Assembly: GCA_027579435.1 (NCBI GenBank)
Contig: JANBPK010000710.1
Span: 62,001-126,000 of the forward strand
Direction of reading: 5' to 3'
Length of the DNA: 64,000 bases
DNA from: Candolleomyces eurysporus
Lineage: Eukaryota; Basidiomycota; Agaricomycetes; Agaricales; Psathyrellaceae
Within the stretch, counting starts at the first letter, position 1. Each line of letters starts with the position of its first letter. Positions 34,663-45,000 of this stretch are shown piece by piece. The notes beneath the pieces are model-generated. The model did not search any database, was not told where the DNA came from, and saw nothing but the letters and a program-made list of their open reading frames with translations. A program made the position numbers and the translations under genes.

Positions 34663-35848
34663 GGCCGAAGTACAACCATAACGGAAAGTCGTTTCCCACT
34701 TGTGGGACGACTTGCGCCAACAAGTTGAAAGCTGTACAGAACATGAAGACAATGTGTAATGTGGGTGATTGCATTCGCCATGGTTAGTGATGACGGTGCT
34801 CAACACTGGTGGATTCAGCACTGCAAAGTGAAGCCTAAATTCGTTTCGAACAACGTAACCTATCCGCATTGTGGCGCTCGCTGTCGCGATGCCGCGCAGG
34901 CAAGTAACCCAGTTCGTCTTCCAGGTAAGTGATTTTCTCAAACATGAATCATGGTACTGACCTTTGTCTGACAGCGAATCTCCCATCCGCCTGGGAGACC
35001 CTCAAGACGCGCGCGCAAGGGCGAGCTCCATGTCTGCTTGAGGTTCCTCGTGAACTAGATCACTACCAGCAAGGTGAGCCTAAAGAAGTTCGGGATGTCA
35101 TCTTCTGATAAACTGATAATGGAATAGTTTGTGATATATTTCTTTCGGACTGGAAGAGCCGAAGAAGAGCCCCTCCGGTGGTTTATGGGGTATTCAAAAT
35201 TGTTCAGAATACGACTGTTGCACTCCGTCATGGCGAATATAAGTGAGTCTCCCTTGAGGACCATCTTGGGTTTTTTTTCACTTACACTCATTGAACCTGC
35301 AGAGATTACATGAGATCGCAAGGAGAACTCTTCACTGAGACCCGCCGTTGGGTTGGAGTGAAGCGCAAATGTCAGCTCACAGGCTCAACTGGCGGCATCT
35401 CTAAGCCATGCAAGACATATGGGTGCAGCCTATGTGATGTGATAAATCGCAATATCTTCAGTCCTGTGGATTATCCTCGGTCTGTTCCTCTCTCAGGGCA
35501 CGCCAATAGGTTCGATCGCATATTTGGCTCCTTCGAAGTGTTCTGACCATACCACACGCAGAGCGGACAGACTTTCATTTGGGCAGTCCCAACCCCGGCA
35601 GACCAAGGCTATGTTGCTCACTAAAGTGGTTACTGGACGTGCGTCCAAGCTGACATTCGACGAAGCTATGGATTCTGCCGGAAACGATGTGGTCAGTTCC
35701 GCGATTATTCGATCGATTGAGTGGTGCAGCTGACGCGTCGCAGATACAGCTCGTTACTGACAAGGATGGACAAAGGGTTATGTCCGACCAAGTGCTCGTA
35801 TTTAATAGCGACGCAATCAGCCCTCGCTATATTGTCCTCTATCGATAG
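34189..35848 (+). CDS. Zinc-finger protein with a degenerate PARP-like ADP-ribosyltransferase domain
   Basis: At least eight exons. After a disordered start (MSLLSTPIVGRPKPGAPE) come three similar Cys-rich modules: CVICEEKPAYRKGQKAYP-TCGRGC, CYARPKYNHNGKSFPTCGTTC and HCKVKPKFVSNNVTYPHCGARC. This array (C..KPxY..G....P.CG..C) is typical of basidiomycete proteins ending in a PARP-type catalytic fold. The C-terminal part fits that fold: VYGVFKIVQNTTVALRHGEY, ETRRWVGVKRKCQLTGSTGG, CKTYGCSLCDVI, IAYLAPSKCSDHT, KAMLLTKVVTGRAS and DQVLVFNSDAISPRYIVLY before the stop at 35846-35848. From my memory of the family, the first catalytic block should read RRWHGT and the last DELVVYN; here the His is Val and the Glu is Gln. 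It is therefore probably a pseudoenzyme that may still bind NAD or a partner. One splice junction (35480-35505) is unclear. Confidence 0.7.
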
Positions 35849-36107
35849 TTCGTTTTTCTCGCTCGTGTCTTCCTTGAAGTAAATGTTCTGCACGCCCGGC
35901 CTGATCATAATAAAAATAGGATTCGCGATCTAACCAAGTAAGCAGGCTCGGGTGGATCTTTGCAACGTCATCTAAGTCAGCCACCCCGCCGGGGGGGATA
36001 TTTAAACCATTCCAGACTGGCTTTCCAATCCCCAATTCTTTTCCCCCTTCAGTCACCAAGCAAAGCAAACCTCTCGCGTCTATCTCTAACCTCTTTCTCG
36101 CGAGACA

Positions 36108-39100
36108 ATGGACCTGGCGGCGGGACTCCCCGCCCTGGGCGTAGGCTGCAAAATGGCTTCGATTATCACACTCGCCCTCTCCACAGTTGCCTCGCACTTC
36201 TCTATACCTTTCGAAGCCGATGCTATTCACCACTCCCTGAGCTGCCCTCCTCAGGCAGGGGGGTCGCTGAACATCGCTCAGGTCGCAGCTGACGCGAGCA
36301 TTCTGGACACCCACTTCATGAAATTCAAACCCACGCCCACCATTCCCTTCGATGTGCCAGCCGGCATCATCTTTCCTGTTGATGTCGGAAGCCTCGCTTT
36401 CCCCGCCGAAACTNCCCCCCGCTGTCTTTACCCCTGTCGAAACTGGTCTCTTTGCCCCCGTCGAAACTGGCCTCGCTCCCCTTCCCGCCGTCGAAATTGG
36501 TCTCGTTCTCTCCCCCGTCACTGAAACTGGTCTCATTGTCCTTCCCGTCTTCGAAACTGGCCTCGCTCTCATTCACCCCACCGAAACCGGCCTCGCTGTC
36601 TTTGCCCAACCATCTTCTCCCGCCTCCTTCAGACCTCGTATCTGCAGCTTGTATCGCGAACGGGACGTTTTCAGAGAGCTACTCAAGCCTCACGCCCCTC
36701 GCACCCAGCCGACCTCCCCTGCCTCGTCTATAATAACTCGCTCGCTCGCTCTTTTCGGACGCGTTCGAGACGTTCTGGTGGCCTTCTTCGAATTCCTTTG
36801 TTGCGGTCTCTACGACATGGGTCCCTACAAGATCGCCACCTGTATCTTCGTCTTGACATGGGCGTGCTTCACTCTAGGCGATTCAGGAGATCCATATGTC
36901 CCANGAATATTCGTCTGCCGCCTCTGGCGAGCATCAACAGGGACGGATTCAGGCCGGGCGATTCACTCTTCCTGGGTTCTTCATTCACCTCCGAGCCGTC
37001 GGTCCTTTATCCCTTCGGGCTCTCAGATGGATAGTCGAATGGAGCGAGAACGGCATGGACATCCTCGCGCAGCCTATTCGACTCGAACCTTTGGGCGATC
37101 TTCGGTGGTTCACATTCCCTACCCCCAGCTTCTCTCTGATCTCGTCCATCGATGCCTCGCTCGCCGCGTTGAAGGCTTGTTGGTCCGATCGCGCGCGTCC
37201 CCATCTCGTCGANGCCTGGGACTTTCTTGTGGTGCAAGCTTCCCCTTTGCCCGTGGCTTTGGTAGTTCTCGGCCTCTGTCTCTGGGCGGTTCGCGTGTCG
37301 GAATACGCTTGGCAGGTTCCTTCGTTTGCGGATACGGTTTCCCGTCTCGCACTTGCACTGGCTACTCGATCCCGCCTCTATGCCTTGGTTCAGCCCTTCC
37401 TTCCAGCAATGGAGTCCTGTATCCTCGCAGGGTCCATCATCTTGCCTTATGTTGTCGCTGCTATCCACGAATTGATGCCAGTGGTCGCCGAAGACTTGTG
37501 GCGGAAGGAGCGCCGTGAAACCTGGTGCTGCCCAGGAATGCAACCTAGGCCCCGTCCGAAAGGCTTCCCCTGGAAGCTGCTCGTCAAGCATAGCTGGAGG
37601 GTTTGCTGTGCCTATGTAGAACCTCGCCTGAGGAGGTTGGACAGGCGTGTCGAGACCGAGGTCTTGCCAGCCTTGTGTGCCGCTCTCGAGTATCTGCGGA
37701 CCGACGCCCCGGTTCTGGCTAAGTCTCTTTGGACTGACGCCATATCTCTGGTTAAGTCTCTTCCGACTGGCGCCAAGTCCCTTTGGGCTAAAACCAAATC
37801 TCTTTGGGCGGAAGCCAAATCCCTGGCTCAGTCTCTTTGGGCGGAAGCCAAATCTCTGGCTCAGTCTCTTTGGACCAAGGCCGAGTCTCTGGCTCGGTCT
37901 CTTTGGACGAGAACCAAACATCTGCGCGGGCTTCTATATTTCGTGGCCCTCATTCTGTTTGTTCTCTCCAAGGAGGCCCTAGTTTTCGCTCTACCCCTCA
38001 GTTTCTGGCAGCGGTATCAGGAATGGAAGGAGTGGATCCAAGTGGAATTGAACCCAATGTGGGGTTACATGCCCTACTTGAATGTGGTACGCGCGCTCTT
38101 TCATGCTTGGACTCCGGCAGGTACTGATTTTGTTACACAGGCATTACCTCCTGCGATTCAGGTCATCCCTTACCAGTATAGACAACCACAAAGAGCTGAG
38201 GTGAGCTACTTCTCGTGATGCTCTAGAGGGTGTATATCTCATTGACGTTGATCAGAACCATCACCTTGGAATCCAGCACAATCCACGGGTAGAAGCGCCG
38301 GCTAGGCCAGAAGCGAGGCGTCAACAACATCCTCGTACTATCCCAAAGGTATTGTGACCTCCGCAGTTATTCGTCTGTCTTGACAGCTGAGCGTCTATCT
38401 TATCCCCCAGACTGATCTATACTACTACCGCCCCCCNGGTCGTACGCCATTACAGCCGGAGAAATCCATTCGAGTATAGTGACTCCAACCCTCGCCCATG
38501 GCCGCGTAATACTATTCTCGATGATGTGCGTTCTCTATTCCGCTACGCGTGGTACCTAAACTGACTGAGGGTGAATGCATTCAGAGGCTTCCTGTCCCCC
38601 GCCCTTTCCAGGACACTACCTCCCACGTTGAGGTTGAGATCCCTGAGGGTACCTCCCATGTTGACCCGGTGCCTCCTGCGCTCTGCGAGGATGCAATGGA
38701 CATAGATCATGCCGAGGTCGAGGTACGCTCTTATTTCTCGCCATCCATCATCGAGCTATTTCTGATGTTCGTATTTTGCACAGGTACCTGCTGGCCTTTG
38801 CGCAAATGTAATTGACGAAGGCCATGCCGAGGTGGTAGCCACGTTTGGAAACGCTTTAGAGGTACTTATTTCTTGCTGTCCTTCATCGAGCTATCCCTGA
38901 CGTTCGTGTTTTACACAGGCGACTCAATTCTGCACGAATGCGACTGAGGAAGAGGCGATGGCTGCGCTCGACAAGGAGTTACAGGTACGCGATTATTTCT
39001 TGCTGTTCTTAATTGAGTTGTTTCTGATTTTCCATCTTTTGCAACAGGAGGCCTTCGGCGAGTCTACCTCTCATGTTGAGCTGGTGGCTCCTGAGCCCTG

Positions 39101-40533
39101 TGCGAATACAACTCACGAAGGCCATGCCGAGGTGGTAAATACGACCACGCTCGAGGTAGGCTCTTACTTCTTGCTGTCCTCGAACAGTTTCTGACGTTCG
39201 TGTTTTGCAGTTTCCTCAGCTCTGCCCATGTGCGGTTGACGAAGACGAGGCCGCAGCGCTTGCCGCGCTGGACAAGGAGTTATCGGTACGTTCTTATATC
39301 TCTATGTCCTTTATCGAGCCGTTTCTGATGTGCGTTCTACAAAAGGAGGCTTTGGAAGATCAAGCTTTACAATTCACCTCGGAGTGTGATATCTTTACCC
39401 CACTCCCAAGGAGACCTCATGACGTCGAGACCCCCGAGTGGTTGACTACTAGGACGCCCCCTCCTATCCCTTACGATGAAACGGCGCCACCTACTCCCTT
39501 CACCTTACCCTCACCTTCCCCGTCCCCAGAGGTTCAGGAGTTTCCCTGCGAGCTTGACAGGATTGTCAACCTCAGCATATCCGAACCGATGACTCCACCA
39601 ACACCTACACCTCTGGGCCGTTTGCCTCCGATGAACCTCGAGGAGTTGAAGCCACTCAAAGTCGAAGAAAGCGCAGCGTTGATCACAGCATCTGAGTCGC
39701 AGTTGGAGGAGAGGAGTTCTACTCCTTCCCCCCAATACTACCCTCCAACTGCAACCAGCGAATCTGGGCTTGCCGACTCCAGGTGGTCTCTTGAGTCTAC
39801 GGGCGTCGAGGATTATTCGCGGGCACCTGAGATCCATACTCCTCCTCCTACACCTCCCTTCATTGCCCAGTCGGAGGCCGAGTTGTTCCGTCTACGTGAA
39901 CGTGTCCCATCCCCTCCTAGCTTTGATTACACGCGGGCACCGGAGATCCATACCCCTCCTCCTACACCTCCCTTCATTGCCCAGTCGGAGGCTGAGTTGT
40001 TCCGTCTACGTGAACGTGCTCCATCCCCTCTCAGCATTGTCGAGTCGTCCACCGAGCTTGTCACTCTACGTGACCGTGCCCCATCTCCAGAACCGGCCAG
40101 CTGCAGTCTCGTCACCCTTCCTTCCAGCTCCAGCTCTGTCGGGCCCGTTCGTCGCTCTGGTCGAAAGGGGAAATTGACGGCCCCCAAGGCAAAGACGGCC
40201 AAGATGATCAAGAAGATGGAGAGAGTGGCCTTTTCAGTGCTGGAAGCATGCGAGAAAGCGAAGGACTTCGTGGGACGGGACTACGGCTATCCAATCGAGG
40301 ACCGTCCCGCTCAGGGCCGAATCTGCATGGAGGAGGTTGTCGAGACTGGGGTCGCAGTCGAGGTTAGACTCCTCGTTGAAGCTCCACCTCTCTTCCCTAG
40401 CATGGAGTCCATCGAGCAGGACCTCGTTGACATCGCTGTTTTGGATGGAATCGCGATGTCGGTGGACGATCCCGAGGAGATGCTTCCTAATCTCCTTCCG
40501 GGAACTCCGATGGAGTTGGAGAACTGGCGGTAG
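36108..40533 (+). CDS. Orphan multi-repeat, membrane-associated protein
   Basis: I do not recognise any domain. The first long exon (36108-38200) starts MDLAAGLPALGVGCKMAS. Two single Ns (36414, 36904) break it; without them it is one frame. It encodes six ETGL-type repeats, hydrophobic segments that look membrane-spanning (KIATCIFVLTWACFTLG, PVALVVLGLCLWAV, ILAGSIILPYVVAAI, LLYFVALILFVLS) and a Trp-containing 11-residue repeat (KSLAQSLWAEA type). Small exons follow, all separated by phase-0 introns: NHHLGIQHNPRVEAPARPEA, TDLYYYRPP, then RLPVPRPFQDTTSHVE, VPAGLCANVIDEGHAEVV, ATQFCTNATEEEAMAALDKE, EAFGESTSHVELVAPEP and FPQLCPCAVDEDEAAALAAL. The last exon (39346-40533) is Pro/Ser/Thr-rich, with a 38-residue tandem repeat, a basic patch (RRSGRKGKLTAPKAKTAK) and the end GTPMELENWR. 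A TATTTAA box near 36000 is a possible promoter element. It could be two genes rather than one. Confidence 0.6.
36430..36612 (+). repeat. Six degenerate ETGL repeats
   Basis: A unit of 30-36 bp containing GAAACTGGTCTC-like DNA is repeated about six times, encoding VETGLFAP, VETGLAPLP, VEIGLVLSP, TETGLIVLP, FETGLALIH and TETGLAVFA. The pattern alternates a charged ETG turn with a hydrophobic Leu/Val run, suggesting a short beta or solenoid-like repeat. Confidence 0.8.
37720..37920 (+). repeat. Amphipathic 7- and 11-residue repeats (KSLW units)
   Basis: Units change from 7-residue (KSLWTDA, KSLPTGA, KSLWAKT, KSLWAEA) to three 33-bp units encoding KSLAQSLWAEA, KSLAQSLWTKA and ESLARSLWTRT. Regular Lys, Leu and Trp spacing would put Leu/Trp on one helix face and Lys on the flank, as in 11-mer helices that lie on lipid surfaces. 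It sits just before a hydrophobic segment. Confidence 0.85.
38719..39345 (+). repeat. Five consecutive homologous introns separated by mini-exons
   Basis: The intron starting GTACGCTCTTATTTCT and ending near TTCTGATGTTCGTATTTTGC-ACAG recurs, diverged, five times: from about 38723, 38861, 38983, 39153 and 39286. All are phase 0 and 58-66 nt long. The exons between are also related: two contain TSHVE and EGHAEVV motifs and two contain AALDKEL. The pattern implies serial duplication of exon-intron units. Confidence 0.82.
39820..40047 (+). repeat. Direct repeat of 114 bp (38 residues), two full copies
   Basis: The segment encoding RAPEIHTPPPTPPFIAQSEA followed by ELFRLRER is present twice in tandem with very few changes. 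A third partial relative (ELVTLRDRAPSPEP) follows. It extends a Pro-rich disordered region of the orphan protein. Confidence 0.9.
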
Positions 40534-42042
40534 ATCTGTCACGTCGCGGACGGGGTGGTGGTGGTGGTGTGCGTTGTATTGTGGGGGTGAAAAATCTTTT
40601 CTTTGGTGTTGGTGGTTGTGGTGGTGCCTATCGAGGAGTAGGAGGGAGACGGGGACTTGAAGGCGAAGATGGTGATGTCCACGGCGTCGGTCGGTCGGAA
40701 GGGGAACCTTTTTTTNCTCGTTACTCGAGAGCGGTTTAGTGGTGTCTGGTGCACGCGAGGTAGCGAGGCTTCACTGAAGTCGTGAAGGTCAACATGCGGG
40801 TGTTGGCCGGATCGGCTGTCGGTGCGGGTTCGGAGCGAGAGGAGTGGGATCCCGCAGTCCCTATCCTCTTTGCAAAGATCCACTACCTCGCGTTGTTATG
40901 GCCCTCTCGGGGCACGCCCTTGGCCGGGTGTGCTCCTTGGGCTGTAACGCGGTTTATTGTCCTCGGATCGGCAGACCTAGCCAGTCTCGTCGCCCGAGGT
41001 ACATGCACCGAGCAGGAAAACAAGGCACTACGAAACTGTTCGATTCTCCAGCTGCGGTTCGTCCATTGGTACGTCTTTTTCTCTGATTCAGCGAGGTAAC
41101 ATCACTGATATTTACGGCCCAATAGACCGCTATATNCCTTCTTATCCTCAGTACCGACGTGACTCGACGCCGTTTTTATCGACCCATCTATCCTGCCTGT
41201 TTCTTTCTTGCTTTTCCTTCTATTATNTTCTGAGGGTGGTGTCGGCGTGTTGACGATGACGCCGGTGGAAGTAGGGTGTTTCTTTCTCTCTTTTTACTAT
41301 TGGCGGGAGAACGGAGGCGAGCGAGTGAGTACCCCAGTCTTGTAGCTTCGCAATATTGGCTAACCGGTCACTTCTTTCTTTCACAGATTTCTTTTTTCTT
41401 TTCTTTTTGAATCGTTTTGTCATTCAAGTTCCTGCTTATGAGCGCGGAGTGCTTGCCCTCCCCTTAATNTCGGTAAGTTTNTTCTCTTCTGTGGGTCCAG
41501 TAACTAGCGTCTGACTTNATCAAGGGAGCAGCACCTTCGCATTGCGCACGCTACTCTCAAAAATTACTACAGACTNGTCTTTNGTCTCTCATCCCGCGAC
41601 TTCCNGCGCAAGGGAACATACTACGTCTTTCGGTCTTTTATCGGCATCCAACTCAAGATACCCTATCATGTATTGCTCTTGGATTTAGCCTCGCCAATGT
41701 ACTATACCATCACCTTTTCCTTCTCTTTTCTTCTGTTTGATTTGTTTCTTTCCCATTTCTCGTATTTCTCCACATATCGTAATGNACCACAGTTTCTTCC
41801 TAATNTACTGTATCTTCCCTCGTATATAGATTCAAATATACTCAGCTTCGTGGACAGATATACGCTTCGTTTTGAGACGAGTTGTGCAAGCTTGGCCAAA
41901 CACCGTGGCTGTCGCGTCGGTGGCAATTGAGACGCGATAGCGCGTGTTGCACTGATGCATCGACCTTGTCCACCTCCATGCCTTCTCCATGAAACCTCGT
42001 CATCTCCCTCACAAACATACATCATCATAAGTCTCCCAAACT
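40534..42042. other. Intergenic, no gene recognised
   Basis: This follows the orphan gene's stop and precedes APC1. ORFs at 40782-41099 and 41673-41930 have no motif. A GGTGGTGGTG-rich stretch lies at 40550-40630, and the region from 41120 has many T-runs with scattered Ns. It should hold the orphan's 3' UTR and the APC1 promoter. Confidence 0.45.
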
Positions 42043-45000
42043 ATGCCTACTCAATTNAAGATACCACCTCCCGAAGCGCCTAGTATAGGCAACATCTCAA
42101 GGCCTTGCGATCGTCATTTAAAAGTCACACTACAAGAAGACATACGCTCAGCCGGCACNGAATACCTCTTGAAATCGCCTCACGCTGCGCCACAAAAGGA
42201 AGAAACGCGGTTANTGAAGGCAGTCCAGAGTGCTCTTCGCGGTCAAGATGCCGTTCTTCCTGGAGTTGTGCAAAGTAGCTGGCTCGCGGACGAGGACAAC
42301 CCTGATGGCAGAGAGATAGTCTGGAATGCGAAGGAAGTGGTGCTGTGTGTTGGAGGTATTATCGTCAAGCGATGGAGCTTCTTCCAAGAAAAAGAAGACA
42401 TACAGTACGCCTGCCTAGGCTTGCTCGAGCAAAACGCCCTAGAAGACCAGAGGCATTTCACCCCTTCTCAAACTCAGGGATCAGTGGCGGAGGACGATGA
42501 CCACAGCTCCACCAGGGGCTTGGACGACTCACGACCAACATTCGGACCCTTCGCCCAACTCAATTTCCAACGACGCAAGTTCCCTGACAAACGGAAGACT
42601 GTANGCGCCGTGTTCGTCTTCCAACGCAGCGTAACCAGTATCTACCTCCAAAATGGCGTCANCTTCGCTGTCAACATCCCATTNGTCGTCAGACGGGCGT
42701 GGCCTCTTCGACCCCATGGGGTCCTCGTTCAAAGAGTACTCGAGGCATCCGAGCTGGAGGAAGCAAGGATTACTGGAGAACCTGTGTTACCGACCCTTTT
42801 CACGATTACTTCCCCATTCCAAGAACCAGCGGCCGTGGGTCTCGCAACCAAACTCGAAGGTGGATCATCGAGGAGTGGCTTTCCTTTCAACATCCGCACG
42901 GACCTGCCTCGCACTGATGGTGAAGGGAGGTCAACTGCTCCAATGAGCCGAGTTCTGAAATCGATACCTCCTACCGACATGGTCGTNTGGGTCTCTCCTC
43001 TTTCNCTCAATCATGGCATCAAATCCGGTATAGAGAGCAACCAAAGCCTCGTCGTCACTGTNGATCCCCAGAGATGCAGGTTGTCAATATGGGCATACGC
43101 ATATTCTGAAGACTCTGTTCAAGTATCCCCTGCAACAGCAGCCGCTGCCCCACCATTGCCTTCGCTTCCTGCGCTGGCCAAGACCAGGGNATCACACATC
43201 ATTCCCAATCACTCCCGCCGAACAAGCTCACAGTTCGAAGGCGAACGTCTCGATAGCAAGCCACCTCCACCGTCGGCTCCATCAGGAGTTCCTGCTTCAA
43301 ANGATGTGGTCATGGGAGGCCTCAACCAAGATGGCTTTCCCGTGGTCACAGGGATTCCGTCCTCCCTGCCTGCCACTGCAACGTTGTCCTCCGCTGGCTC
43401 AGTACCAGGAACCACGGCTTTCCCGCATGAAAAGAACCCTCAGGCAAGTTTCTCTCTCAACGCGTAAAATAGACGCTTATTGTCTCCCAGGACGATCCGA
43501 TCTTTTCAGCAGCCGATGAACGTATGAAAGCTACATATTGGATGGAGCGCATCGCCGAAGTGGAGATCCCAGCGTCATAGTAAGGTGCTTGTTGTATCTA
43601 CGAGGGCTCTTCTCATCGTGGATTCAGTGCAGAAAAGTGGAGATTCTCCAAGGTGGTCTCTTTCGATGAACGCTTCGACGGCCAACATTGCAAGTCGAGC
43701 TTAGGAATATGCTTCAAAGGCACGAATGCNGTACANATTTTCAACATTTTCCTCGAAGGCACGGAGTCGAAGGANTTCAAGGTCACCTATTGGGGTCAAT
43801 ATCCAGCCGCGGCCATCGCNTCTGTCGTCGCCACACGGCCTGGTATCAAAGACCTTATGAGTGTGACTGAAGAAGGCATCGTCTACCTCATCCATCCTCT
43901 NCACCCTCATCACTCCGATGGTGCAATCTACAATCTCAACCTCGNCAATCCTTCNGCTCCGTCTACCGCTCCATATGAAGGCGTACACATATCGAAGCAC
44001 GGAAAAATCGTTGAGCTGGAAGATGACCGTGGTAGTCTGCTCTCAGTCGCATATCAGGATGGATGGAGATGCCGTGTCGACGTCAACATGTGTCCCACCG
44101 ATGAGCTTACCTTGGATTCCCTTCGAGCGCTATCCCGAACTCTGATGGACGTGGTCTACTACGGCGTGCATTTCTACTTCCTCCAAGAGTGGTCCCAGCA
44201 TGATCGAACCTCTGACCCGGTCCTCCAGTTCAAATGTTTACAGGTCGCTCTGTATGACACCCACAATTTGGACGTGGTTCAGGTACCAGCAGCGTCGACT
44301 AGCGCTTGGGGTCGGTTGGCATCGAGCGAATCGCACGCTAGGTGCAATCGCGACCTCCTTGTCTTGTCCAAGTTGAAACCGTACCAGGCGAAGACACCGA
44401 GACTTGTTACATCTCTCAGGCAAGATTCGGCGTTAGCATCTCTCGCCACAGCGATGCATGCTCTTCATTTGCTCGGTGAAGCCTACAAGCTACAAAAGGA
44501 TAAACACGTATACCTGGTGAGGTTGGCGTCCTGCATTTGCAATCTTGCGGTGCATGTTCGNCCAGAATGGGCGGATTACTGGAAGAGGCTGTTACCAGAC
44601 GCAATGGAAGAGTGGCCAGATCCTACGCAGTATGGTANGTTCATTGGANGTCTTGCAATTCCNTAATTTGCACCTCACAATCTATTTCNNTAGATCTCCA
44701 GAATATGGACGACCGTGTCCCGGTTGTCCCCCGCGATATTTATTCGTTCCTCCTCAACATGCTTCGTTCGGACGCTGACCCGGTTTCTTTCGAGCCGGGC
44801 CATCTTTCTTTGTACTTCAAGACTGTCCCTGCGTTTGTTTTCGGTACGCAAGACCCGACAAGTATCGTCTACAGCCTCAAGCGTCTATATGACCTCTTAA
44901 TCGATCCGACCGTACCAACGTCCCACAAGCGCGCTGAAAATGCTATAACGTATCTTTTGATGCCTGGTGGCCCTGGGATGCAGCTGTTGGACACGTTGCC

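Noticed and set aside
37007..37921. 304-codon ORF on the minus strand
   Set aside because: It mirrors the orphan protein's repeats (RFGFRPKRLSQ units are the antisense of the KSLW repeats) and has no independent support.
38719..39345. Regularly spaced repeats resembling a CRISPR-like array
   Set aside because: The repeats are diverged introns with proper splice sites, the spacers are related coding exons in one frame, and the genome is eukaryotic.
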